Below are positions 34,528 to 42,680 of a DNA stretch of 64,000 bases, piece by piece. The position numbers were made by a program, and so were the translations under genes. The DNA is taken from positions 17,634 through 81,633 of the forward strand of contig CALABV010000051.1 of the NCBI GenBank assembly GCA_937886325.1. The letters are read 5' to 3'. The notes beneath the pieces are model-generated. The model was not told where the DNA came from and did not search any database. It saw only the letters and a list, made by a program, of their open reading frames with translations. This stretch comes from an uncultured Geobacter sp. Its GTDB lineage: Bacteria > Desulfobacterota > Desulfuromonadia > Geobacterales > Geobacteraceae. Numbering within the stretch: position 1 is the stretch's first letter; every line of letters starts with the position of its first letter.

Positions 34528-35773
34528 TCACGCCATTGAAATGGTGTGCTCGAAGGCCGGCATGGATACCGAATCCGTACCTGACATGTACGACGAAGTA
34601 TTTCGATGCGACGACTCGTACAGTGTCGGGATAATACGTTCATGGGATCGGTTCCTGGCTCTGCGGGAAACGTGGGACACCCTGGTTGAGCAACACGGGA
34701 GCCACTATCCGTTTCTTTGCCATGACTGGTTCCGCATATGGCTTAAACATTTTCAGGGAACGGCCGGACTTTGTATCGCACTGGTTACAAGGCACCACAT
34801 ACCGACGCTCATAGCTCCGTTGCTAACAAAGATTGATAAATACAAGAATATTGCGAATGTTAGGAAGATCGAGTTCATAGGGAATCACCATTCTCCCATA
34901 AAGTGCTTTATTTTTGGAGAAAATGAAAAGTCACAGAGAACTGATTCACTTATAGCTTTGTTTCGTTTTTTTGAATTTAATTACAAAAATTGGGACATCC
35001 TTGAACTTGATTCAATCCCGGTTGAAACGTTCCCATGCAGTAACTTGAAAGACATTGCATATAGTTATGGGTTTTCTGTACGTGACTTTGTGAGTTATAA
35101 CAACTGGTATTTTGATGGAATGAATCATTCATCGCAAGCATATTTTTCTAATTTACCTAAAAAAATCCGAGATGAATTGAAAAGACGACAAAAAAGGCTG
35201 GAAGAGTCTGGTTCCGTTAATTTTATTATTGGCAGTAGCCTGTATGACTTTCCCCGACATATGGATCTCTATGATTGCGTAAGAGCTAGAAGCTGGAAAC
35301 ACCCTGAAAAAAACAAGGATTTTCTCTGGGAAACGAGAGAAATGTATGCCTCTAAAGGATTGCTCCGGTTTTGTTTTGTTACTATTGATGATACACCTAT
35401 CGCGGCTCAGTTAAGAATCGTATCCAACAGGACCGCATATTTCATGGAAGCACTTCATGACAAGCGTTATAACAACTTTGGACCTGGGAACCTGCTCAGA
35501 TGGAAAGTTATCCAGCATCTTCTGGATATAGAGAAAGTATCATCAATTGACCAAATAAGAGGAGATGAAGATTACAAGGAATACTGGACACCTTTCAAGC
35601 GAAATAGAATAGGAGTAACTGTATTTAACACCTCACTAAAGGGGCAATTTTTCAGGATGCTTATGATGGCAGCAGTACCAGTAACCAAGAAAATCAAAAT
35701 GTTTCTAAAACCAATCAAGCAAGTGATTCAACGGAATCAAATCACTACTGATTCACTACAAAGACTGGATTAG
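34514..35773 (+). CDS. GNAT/FemAB-like acyltransferase (BioF2/CelD-like domain)
   Basis: 419 residues. From about residue 30 (VGIIRSWDRFLALRETWDTL) it follows the pattern of the two-lobe GNAT proteins often annotated CelD/BioF2-like, with KKIRDELKRRQKRLEESG in the centre and TPIAAQLRIVSNRTAYFMEA plus GPGNLLRWKVIQHLL in the second lobe. The start is uncertain: the ATG at 34514 overlaps the decarboxylase gene by 14 bases, and ATGs at 34562 and 34589 are alternatives. After about base 34,800 the DNA becomes visibly AT-rich. A diverged paralog follows immediately. Confidence 0.72.
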   Translation: MTLNNHAIEMVCSKAGMDTESVPDMYDEVFRCDDSYSVGIIRSWDRFLALRETWDTLVEQHGSHYPFLCHDWFRIWLKHFQGTAGLCIALVTRHHIPTLIAPLLTKIDKYKNIANVRKIEFIGNHHSPIKCFIFGENEKSQRTDSLIALFRFFEFNYKNWDILELDSIPVETFPCSNLKDIAYSYGFSVRDFVSYNNWYFDGMNHSSQAYFSNLPKKIRDELKRRQKRLEESGSVNFIIGSSLYDFPRHMDLYDCVRARSWKHPEKNKDFLWETREMYASKGLLRFCFVTIDDTPIAAQLRIVSNRTAYFMEALHDKRYNNFGPGNLLRWKVIQHLLDIEKVSSIDQIRGDEDYKEYWTPFKRNRIGVTVFNTSLKGQFFRMLMMAAVPVTKKIKMFLKPIKQVIQRNQITTDSLQRLD

Positions 35774-35774
35774 T

Positions 35775-36944
35775 ATGTCTTCAATACATATCAATTCAAT
35801 TGATCTGTATGCAACAAATGGTTTGATAAATTTTGACAATTTATCCTCCATTGAACCTTTATGGGGAATATGCATCGACAAAGAGGCCCCGTATTCACCA
35901 TATTCTACCTGTGAATGGTACAAGCTTTGGCTAACATATTTTATAAAAAATAACACAGCAAGATTATTGTCATTTCATGATGATAATAATGTAAATATAA
36001 TAGTTCCACTGTTATACTCTAAATTTAAATACAGAGGTATATTTATATCAAAATATGAACCTATAGGCAATGTATATTCTCCGATACGCAATATGGCTAT
36101 ATACAGTAATTGTAGTTTTATTGATAATATTGATATTGTATTTGAACAAATCATAAGCAATGAGAATAAATGGGATATCATCGACATTTGTGAGGTTTCT
36201 AACGAGAGCAATTGGTTCTCTTCAGCATCAGAATTCTTCATCAGGAAAGGATTAGATATCAGGGAATATGATTGTTACGAAAATTGTTATTCAGACTGCA
36301 TAACTGGAACAAGTGAGGGGTACTTCAACAACAGATCAAAAAGTTTCAGATTGAGCATTAGAAAGAACTACAACAGGTTGTCAAAAGCCGGCGATATCAG
36401 CTTCAGGGTGATCACCGGGGTGGCCGATTGTTCTGACTATTACGATTTATACAGCAGCATATATTCAAAGAGCTGGAAACGGAGAGAGAGTATCGGACTA
36501 GACTTCTTTCCTGACATGCTCAGATATGCCGAGAAGAATAATTGGCTGAGAATTGGTATTGTGTATCTTAACGAGTGCCCGATTGCAACTGTATTTGTGG
36601 TTGTTGCAGGGAAGCATGCCTATTTCGAAAAAGTTGCTTTCGACGAAGAATTTCGGAACTTCGGCGCAGGGTCGGTGTGCCTTTATGAGATGATTAAATA
36701 TGTAATAGATGTCGACAAGGTGTCCGTTATCGATTTCCTGAGAGGCGCTGATGAATACAAGAAGCATTGGGTTGCTAAATGCAGAAAAAGAAAAGGGATG
36801 ATGATCTACAACAATACGATTCGAGGCAAATATCTATCCTTTGTAGACAATAAAATAGCACCTTTTGTCAACAATAACAAATTTTTGTCAAATATAAAAA
36901 GAATAGTGGTATCGACTTACAAAAATGCAGGCAATGTTGAATAG
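35775..36944 (+). CDS. Second GNAT/FemAB-like acyltransferase, AT-rich gene
   Basis: 389 residues; starts one base after its neighbour's stop. The layout repeats that of the preceding protein: FRLSIRKNYNRLSKAGDIS corresponds to the basic central helix, and CPIATVFVVVAGKHAYFEK plus GAGSVCLYEMIKYVI to the second-lobe acyl-CoA segment; both end with a DQIRG/DFLRGADEYK-like motif. It is a tandem paralog, diverged, and its codons strongly prefer A/T endings, unlike the flanking GC-rich genes, which suggests transfer from an AT-rich source. Confidence 0.72.
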   Translation: MSSIHINSIDLYATNGLINFDNLSSIEPLWGICIDKEAPYSPYSTCEWYKLWLTYFIKNNTARLLSFHDDNNVNIIVPLLYSKFKYRGIFISKYEPIGNVYSPIRNMAIYSNCSFIDNIDIVFEQIISNENKWDIIDICEVSNESNWFSSASEFFIRKGLDIREYDCYENCYSDCITGTSEGYFNNRSKSFRLSIRKNYNRLSKAGDISFRVITGVADCSDYYDLYSSIYSKSWKRRESIGLDFFPDMLRYAEKNNWLRIGIVYLNECPIATVFVVVAGKHAYFEKVAFDEEFRNFGAGSVCLYEMIKYVIDVDKVSVIDFLRGADEYKKHWVAKCRKRKGMMIYNNTIRGKYLSFVDNKIAPFVNNNKFLSNIKRIVVSTYKNAGNVE

Positions 36945-38154
36945 GATAGGAGGAAGATCTGCTGCTTCACTGTGCAGCTATTTATGCAGACGTGATAGAT
37001 TTAATCAATTCCCGTTTCCTCTCAACAATGCTGGAGAAATGTATTATTTCAGCGCACGATATGCACTTTCGGCTGGGATACAAGCCCTTGGAATTAAAAA
37101 AGGTGAGACTGTCTTGTTGCCTGCGTATAATTGCGGAATAGAAATTGAGCCGTTTCATTATTTAGAAGTCAATATTGATTTTTATCGAGTAAATTATGAC
37201 TTAACTTTTGACATTGAAGATATTACTAGACGAATGCGGAAAGGAGTTAAAGCTGTTTTGATAACGCATTACCTGGGTTTTCCGCAAGCCGTAGAAGAAA
37301 TCCGTGAACTTTGCAACAAATGGAATGCGTATCTGATTGAAGACTGCGCACATGCGCTGCTTAGTTCAAGCAACGGGAAAGACCTCGGAACGACTGGTGA
37401 CATCTCGGTTTTCAGCCTGTTGAAGACTCTCCCGGTGCCGAACGGTGGAGTGCTGGTAATCAATAACCCGAAAACCAGGGTTCAGAGAGAAGAGTGCAGA
37501 CCCAGCGTCTTTTCGACACTTTACTACCTTGCCGATCTGAAGAGACAGAAAACCAGTTCCGACAACCTCGCCACGGCCCTTATGGAATATCTGGTCTCCT
37601 CACTATTCTGGCATGGGGTAAACGTGGCAAAGCTTGCAGCTGCGGCAGTTGCCAAAGTAACCGGTAGAAAGATAGTGTCCTTCGTACGGCCCGATTCATA
37701 CGTTTTCAAATCTGAAATCCTGAATTGGGGGATGTCGCCCCTCTCAATCAACATCATTAACACAACAAATTTCGATCTGTTAAAGGAAAGAAGGAGGGAT
37801 AATTTCAAACACCTTCTGAAAAGGCTCTTTCAGTCAGAAATCCGGCAAGAATTCGGTTTCCCCATCGAAACCCTTCCCAATGGGGTTTGTCCGCTCTTCT
37901 TTCCCCTTCTCGTCAAGGAAGACGGCAAGCGTGAATACCTGTACCTGGCGCTGAAGGAACAGGGGATTGCGTCTCACCCCTGGTGGGACAGGTTTCACCC
38001 CGCGGTTCCGTGGGAGGAATTTCCGGAAGCGGTCACTCTCAAGGAGAGGCTGCTCGGGATCCCGATCCACCAGGATCTCACGTTCGAGCACCTGGATCGC
38101 ATAATCCTGGAACTGGAAAAAATTTGTCGCACCTTGCGCACAAGCAATGTCTGA
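36925..38154 (+). CDS. DegT/DnrJ/EryC1/StrS-family sugar aminotransferase
   Basis: 409-residue fold-type I PLP enzyme. Asp140 in LIEDCAHALLSS binds the PLP nitrogen and Lys167 in FSLLKTLPVPNGG is the Schiff-base lysine; VLLPAYNCG near residue 65 and the C-terminal HPWWDRF also fit. It would transaminate a keto-sugar to an amino sugar for the exopolysaccharide. The first 20 bases overlap the upstream gene. GC content rises from AT-rich to GC-rich across this gene, marking the edge of the AT-rich patch. Confidence 0.85.
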   Translation: MQAMLNRIGGRSAASLCSYLCRRDRFNQFPFPLNNAGEMYYFSARYALSAGIQALGIKKGETVLLPAYNCGIEIEPFHYLEVNIDFYRVNYDLTFDIEDITRRMRKGVKAVLITHYLGFPQAVEEIRELCNKWNAYLIEDCAHALLSSSNGKDLGTTGDISVFSLLKTLPVPNGGVLVINNPKTRVQREECRPSVFSTLYYLADLKRQKTSSDNLATALMEYLVSSLFWHGVNVAKLAAAAVAKVTGRKIVSFVRPDSYVFKSEILNWGMSPLSINIINTTNFDLLKERRRDNFKHLLKRLFQSEIRQEFGFPIETLPNGVCPLFFPLLVKEDGKREYLYLALKEQGIASHPWWDRFHPAVPWEEFPEAVTLKERLLGIPIHQDLTFEHLDRIILELEKICRTLRTSNV

Positions 38155-39616
38155 TATCAAGGTACTGATAAAGCAGTCATCCCACTATTTTGCCGGACAG
38201 GCCGCGATACTGGCAGCGGGGTTCCTCTCCTTTCCCATCCTGACACGTATTTTCTCGGTAAGCGATTACGGGCTCATGAGCCTTGTCACAACCACGCTGT
38301 TCATCGCGGTGGCCATCGTCAAGTTCGGAATGCCTACCTCGATAGTGCGATTCTATGCCGAGTACCGTGCCTCCGGCAAGCTTTCCTCCTTCATGACAAC
38401 GATTTTTCTCGGAGTCTCAAGCTTTGCGATACTTGCAGGCGCATTCCTTGTCCTAGGCATTCAGCTTTTCGGGGATCTTTTTCACGACAAGAATCTGACG
38501 GCTATGATTCCCATAGTGTCTCTGCTGATTGTTTCTGGCTCCATGAACGATATTTTCATGAGTTTCATGAGAGCCGAACAGAGGACAAGACTCTATAATA
38601 TCATTGCAATCTGTAGAAGGTACATGACTCTGGCATTTGGCATCACCTTCACTCTGTATCTGATACAGGGTGTAAGAGGATTTTTTGTCGGTCAATTGTT
38701 ATCCGGAATCATCATTTTTGTGGTTTTGCTCTTTCTTGCAAAGAAAATGTTTGTATTAAAGAAAGTATATTTCTCGAAGGATATTTTCAAGACTTCACTT
38801 AAATTCGGGTTTCCCTTAGTATGGGCTGAATTCGGCCACCTGATCCTGAACTATGTCGACAGATACCTCATTCAGTTCTTTCTCGGAGCAGGCGCACTCG
38901 GAATGTATACAGCAGGCTATAACCTCGCAACACACATAACCGAAGCAATAATCTACCCCATCAACTATGCAATGACACCGGTGTACATGTCTATTCTGGT
39001 AAATAAGGGAGAGACTGAAACGAAAGTGTTTTTTACAAAGATGTTCAGGTATTTCATTCTTGTGCTGCTGCCGGTGGTGTTCGGAAGCATTGCCGTGGGA
39101 AGGGATCTGATCTCCATCCTGGCGTCAAAGAAATACCTTGAGTCTTACACCGTCCTTTCCTACGTGCTGATAGGCCAGGCGGTGTACGCCTGCACCATTA
39201 TCCTCAACAGCGGCCTGTTCATCAACAAGAAGACGCATGTGCTGAACAATATCATGATTGCAACATGCGGTATCAATGTGCTGCTCAATATGGCGCTGAT
39301 ACCACGCTTCGGAATCGTCGGCGCGGCCCAGGCGACTCTCCTTTCCTATATTCTGTATGCAATCGTGGTTGTTTTCTTCTCGTTCAGGGAATTCAGTTTC
39401 CATATCGATTTTCGCCGTATCCTCCTGTACACAGGCTCGTCGTTCCTCATGTTTTTTACGGTAAAGACAATCGACGCAGGAAACAGCCTGCTGAATGTAC
39501 TCATGCAGATTGTGGCAGGCGCCGCCGTTTACATCACAACGGTGGTGCTGTTCGACACGGAGATACGCCGCACCCTGTCGGCATCCATGGCAACCATACG
39601 GAATCGGGGTTCCTAG
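38147..39616 (+). CDS. Wzx-like oligosaccharide flippase
   Basis: 489-residue polytopic protein with about 14 hydrophobic helices and the MOP-superfamily start (HYFAGQAAILAAGFLSFPILTR, quoted in part; then FSVSDYGLMSLV). Expected to flip undecaprenyl-linked repeat units across the inner membrane. Overlaps the aminotransferase gene by eight bases. With the later Wzy/WaaL-type gene it indicates a Wzx/Wzy-dependent assembly pathway. Confidence 0.92.
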   Translation: MSDIKVLIKQSSHYFAGQAAILAAGFLSFPILTRIFSVSDYGLMSLVTTTLFIAVAIVKFGMPTSIVRFYAEYRASGKLSSFMTTIFLGVSSFAILAGAFLVLGIQLFGDLFHDKNLTAMIPIVSLLIVSGSMNDIFMSFMRAEQRTRLYNIIAICRRYMTLAFGITFTLYLIQGVRGFFVGQLLSGIIIFVVLLFLAKKMFVLKKVYFSKDIFKTSLKFGFPLVWAEFGHLILNYVDRYLIQFFLGAGALGMYTAGYNLATHITEAIIYPINYAMTPVYMSILVNKGETETKVFFTKMFRYFILVLLPVVFGSIAVGRDLISILASKKYLESYTVLSYVLIGQAVYACTIILNSGLFINKKTHVLNNIMIATCGINVLLNMALIPRFGIVGAAQATLLSYILYAIVVVFFSFREFSFHIDFRRILLYTGSSFLMFFTVKTIDAGNSLLNVLMQIVAGAAVYITTVVLFDTEIRRTLSASMATIRNRGS

Positions 39617-39620
39617 GGTG

Positions 39621-40640
39621 ATGAAAAAGCTGGTCAAGCAAGTCCTCTACCTGGTCGTGTACTATTCCGGCATGCTCCGCTTGCTGATAGCGCTTTGCGG
39701 AAGGCCCGGAAAAAACCATCGCGCAGTGTTCCTCTTCTACCACCGTTTCCGCCGCCCCGGCGAAGGCGCGAAGGACCTCCTGCCGCGACTGGATTGCGAA
39801 GAGTTCGACCGGCAAATGGCATACCTGAAAAAAACCTACGAAATCGTGAGTCTCGATGACTCGGCAACCCTGCTTCGGGAGGGAAAGGGTTTCAGGCGAC
39901 CTTCCATCATCCTGAGCATAGATGACGGGTACAGGGACAACTATACGCTGGCGTACCCGATTATCAGAAAACATGACCTGCCGATCACCATCTTCCTCAC
40001 TGCCGGCTTCATCGGCGGGGATGCGGGTCTCTGGCTTGACGACATCGAATACGCGCTCCGGAGCACGGCCTGTCAAGGTTTCAGTCTTGAGAAGGTCCTG
40101 GGGAAGGAACGGGTTGACATCTCAAACCAAGAGGGGAAGAAAGACGCCGAAAAAAAATTATACGCCGCACTGGTGAAAAAAGGGAAACGGGAGAGGCAGG
40201 ATGCCCTGCGGGAGCTGTTCTCCGTCCTGGATGTTCCCGAGCCGTCCGTTTCCGGCCGTGAGCGCATCATGATGAACTGGGAAGAAGTGAACGAGATGGC
40301 GGCAAACGGTGTAGATTTCGGGGCGCACTCCGTGTCGCACTCGTTCCTCCCCGCCATGCCTCCTGACGAGGCGAAACGGGAAATCCTGGACTCGAAACGG
40401 ATTATCGAGGAAAAGACGGGGAGAACGGTGCGTCACTTCGCCATTCCCAACGGCAAGAACGATGATTTCTCCCTGGAATTGACGGAATTCTGCAAGGAAG
40501 CGGGTTTCGATACGGTCGTCACCACCGAACCGGGAGTCGTTGGATGTTTTTCGGATCCCTATTCCCTTGCGAGAATACTTCCGCCACCTCCCACCTATTA
40601 TTTTGCCTGCGAACTGGCAAGATACATGCTCAGGAGGTAA
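39621..40640 (+). CDS. Polysaccharide deacetylase family protein
   Basis: 339 residues with an N-terminal hydrophobic segment (VLYLVVYYSGMLRLLIALCG) that may anchor it, then a NodB-type domain: LFYHRF, SIDDGYRDN (the usual TFDDG varied to SIDDG but both Asp kept), GAHSVSHSFL with the HxxxH ligands, and a late IPNGK motif. It carries an insertion of about 70 residues between the metal-binding motifs that is absent from the deacetylase at 29553. Starts four bases after the flippase stop. Confidence 0.87.
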   Translation: MKKLVKQVLYLVVYYSGMLRLLIALCGRPGKNHRAVFLFYHRFRRPGEGAKDLLPRLDCEEFDRQMAYLKKTYEIVSLDDSATLLREGKGFRRPSIILSIDDGYRDNYTLAYPIIRKHDLPITIFLTAGFIGGDAGLWLDDIEYALRSTACQGFSLEKVLGKERVDISNQEGKKDAEKKLYAALVKKGKRERQDALRELFSVLDVPEPSVSGRERIMMNWEEVNEMAANGVDFGAHSVSHSFLPAMPPDEAKREILDSKRIIEEKTGRTVRHFAIPNGKNDDFSLELTEFCKEAGFDTVVTTEPGVVGCFSDPYSLARILPPPPTYYFACELARYMLRR

Positions 40641-40642
40641 AT

Positions 40643-42097
40643 GTGAAAAGCATCTCAACGAAAAACATCGGAAATAGCCCGGGATATTCGAATGATGAAG
40701 GCTATGCGGTACTGCTTGTGTTCCTTGTATGTATTGCTCTCTGTATTTTCAGTTTTCGGAATGTCATTGCTGCTGAAACAGCGAAGTCCCCTGTACCGAA
40801 AGAAGAGGGACATCGGGATAGGTATATCGTAGATGATCTGACGTTCTATTCGGTACCCGATGTTCCGAGACCCGCAAAAGGTGTTCCGTATCGTAATCCG
40901 GTCTTTGGAACAAGCATTACCCGTATAACGGATGCTCCAGTGGATGTGCCCGGACGCCGTTTCAAATATGCGCAGGCAGGATATCCGAAGCACGACATTG
41001 AGAATGCCGACGGCACAAAGCTCATTATACAGAGTCTTTCGGCTTCAGGATGGAGCGTCTGGAATGCGAGACCGCCGTTCGATAAGCTGCATGATATTTC
41101 TTCCAGACTGATAGGTTGGGCAAGTCCGTTGGATGCCCGCTGGAGCATGAACGATCCCGCTATTCTGTATTACACATATCTGAAAAAGTTCTGGCGGTAT
41201 AATGTCAACAGCAAAGAAGCGGAAGCAGTGCATGATTTCTATCAAGACTTCCCACCCCGGCCTGGAGAAAAATATCCCAGTTGCAGTCCCTCCATGGAGG
41301 AAGAGGGAACTCAGTCCGACGACAACCGGTATTGGCCATTCACGATAAAGTGCTACGACCCCTCTCGAAAACAGAAAAATCTCGATGCTTGGTATCAGGC
41401 CGCGCAGATCGTTTTTGATCTTGAACAGAAAAAGATTGTTGCCGCACTTCCCGCTGGGGATCCGTATTTCAAACATGCAAATGCAATCATGGTATCACCG
41501 CGGGGAAACTATCTCATCATCGGCGCGCCACCCTGTTTCGTGTACGACAGGAAGTGGAAATTCCTCTACAGGGCCGAGACGCACGGACACTACGACCTCG
41601 CCCTGGATGACGAGGGAAGGGAGGTCATCGTTACGGTCGGCCGCTACTACGGGCCCACCGGGATGAAAGACATGGGGGAGTGGGTGAAAATGATCGATCT
41701 CGAAACCGGGAAGACCCAGTGGCTTGCTCCACTCGACAACACCCTGTACCACGTCTCGGGCAATTGCACCGACAAACCGGGCTGGGCAGTCGTCTCAACC
41801 TATGCGCCATCCGACTTCAGAAAATCGGCAAGATGGAGTGACGATTCGGTCATCATGTACGAACTTACGCGACGCATACCTAAGCCTGACAGGGCTCATC
41901 ATGCCTTGGTATGGCGGCTGGCGCACACGCACATGGTGAAAAAGAGCTACGGTGACGATCCGTTCGCCAAAACAAACAAAAAAGGGACGAAAGTTTGGTT
42001 CGGGTCTGGATGGGGCAATTCTTTTCGGGACGGACAATATGACGTCTATCAGATAGATCTTCCTGAAAACTGGGAGAAACAGATCAGAAAAAAATAA
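40643..42097 (+). CDS. Membrane-anchored or secreted beta-propeller-like protein, function unknown
   Basis: 484 residues from a GTG start placed five bases after a strong AGGAGG (40632-40637). An N-terminal hydrophobic segment (YAVLLVFLVCIALCIFSF) is a signal anchor or signal peptide. The rest has repeated blade-like strands typical of TolB/WD-type propellers, such as TSITRITDAPVDVPGRR, IVFDLEQKKIVAALPAG, YLIIGAPPCFVYDRKW and VKMIDLETGKTQWLAPL, and several conserved His (ETHGHYDLA, HVSGNCT, LAHTHMV) that could bind metal or sugar. It resembles oligogalacturonide-lyase-like propellers in general pattern, but I do not assign a function. Confidence 0.65.
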   Translation: MKSISTKNIGNSPGYSNDEGYAVLLVFLVCIALCIFSFRNVIAAETAKSPVPKEEGHRDRYIVDDLTFYSVPDVPRPAKGVPYRNPVFGTSITRITDAPVDVPGRRFKYAQAGYPKHDIENADGTKLIIQSLSASGWSVWNARPPFDKLHDISSRLIGWASPLDARWSMNDPAILYYTYLKKFWRYNVNSKEAEAVHDFYQDFPPRPGEKYPSCSPSMEEEGTQSDDNRYWPFTIKCYDPSRKQKNLDAWYQAAQIVFDLEQKKIVAALPAGDPYFKHANAIMVSPRGNYLIIGAPPCFVYDRKWKFLYRAETHGHYDLALDDEGREVIVTVGRYYGPTGMKDMGEWVKMIDLETGKTQWLAPLDNTLYHVSGNCTDKPGWAVVSTYAPSDFRKSARWSDDSVIMYELTRRIPKPDRAHHALVWRLAHTHMVKKSYGDDPFAKTNKKGTKVWFGSGWGNSFRDGQYDVYQIDLPENWEKQIRKK

Positions 42098-42143
42098 GAT
42101 GATAACAAATAGTCATCAGATTTTGAGCCATGGCATGTGATGT

Positions 42144-42162
42144 ACTGCCTGTGACAGGCAGT
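42144..42162. other. Perfect hairpin in the leader of the rhodanese gene
   Basis: ACTGCCTG-TGA-CAGGCAGT, an 8-bp perfect stem with a three-base loop, 37 bases before the rhodanese start codon. There is no T-run, so it is not a normal terminator; it may be a protein-binding operator or mRNA structure. Confidence 0.5.
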
Positions 42163-42198
42163 GGATAGGAACAAAGGGTAAGTTAGGAGGATGATTCC

Positions 42199-42654
42199 AT
42201 GACAAGAATACTATTTCTACTCTTCGTGATGATGTTTCTCCAATCAACAATCACCTTTTCACAACAACACAATATCGCCGAGATTCCGAGAATCAACGCC
42301 TGGGTTGCATACAAAAAATTCATGAAAGGAGACATACTCATTGTCGATGCGATGAACGAACGCACGTACGCGAAATACCACATAGTAGGAGCGATAAGCC
42401 TTCCGGGAGATGGCGTTGATGATCTTGCACGTATTGAAGCAGCAGATCTGCAGATACCTTTCAACAAAGAGATCCTTGTCTATTGTGATTGAGCTGGTGA
42501 AGGTACCAGTGCCAGTGTGGCGCTGATTCTCAAGAAAAAAGGCTACGAGAAGGTTGAAGTTGTTAAAGGGGGGTGGAAGGCGATGACAAAGGCCGGCTTC
42601 CCTTATTTTTGGGAGGGAAGACTCCGAATGCCGAAAACCGGGAAAAAATACTAG
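42199..42654 (+). CDS. Rhodanese-like protein with in-frame TGA, probable selenoprotein
   Basis: The frame runs from the ATG at 42199 (AGGAGG eight bases upstream) to TAG at 42652-42654, interrupted only by TGA at 42490-42492. Read through as selenocysteine it gives 151 residues: a signal peptide (MTRILFLLFVMMFLQSTITF) and a rhodanese domain with VDAMNERTYAKYHIVGAISLPG, the active-site loop VYCD-U98-AGEGTSAS, and GYEKVEVVKGGWKAM. The usual homologs, as I recall, have YCxC at this loop, so the TGA falls where a Cys is expected. A 7-bp hairpin with apical loop starting 22 bases after the TGA fits a bacterial SECIS element. The alternative is a nonsense-mutated pseudogene, but the intact 54 codons downstream argue against it. 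Confidence 0.75.
42507..42525 (+). promoter_or_regulatory. SECIS-like hairpin for selenocysteine insertion
   Basis: CAGTGCC / GGCGCTG pair over seven positions (one G-U) around the loop AGTGT. The stem begins 15 bases and the loop 22 bases after the in-frame TGA, inside the 16-37 base loop distance expected for bacterial SECIS elements, and a G is among the first two loop bases as required by the published bacterial consensus. Confidence 0.6.
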
Positions 42655-42680
42655 CTTATTAATCCAGGAGAACCTGTTCC

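Noticed and set aside
42199..42492. Interpretation of the rhodanese as an ordinary 97-residue protein ending at TGA
   Set aside because: It would end inside the active-site loop, and the conserved C-terminal half continues in the same frame directly after the TGA.
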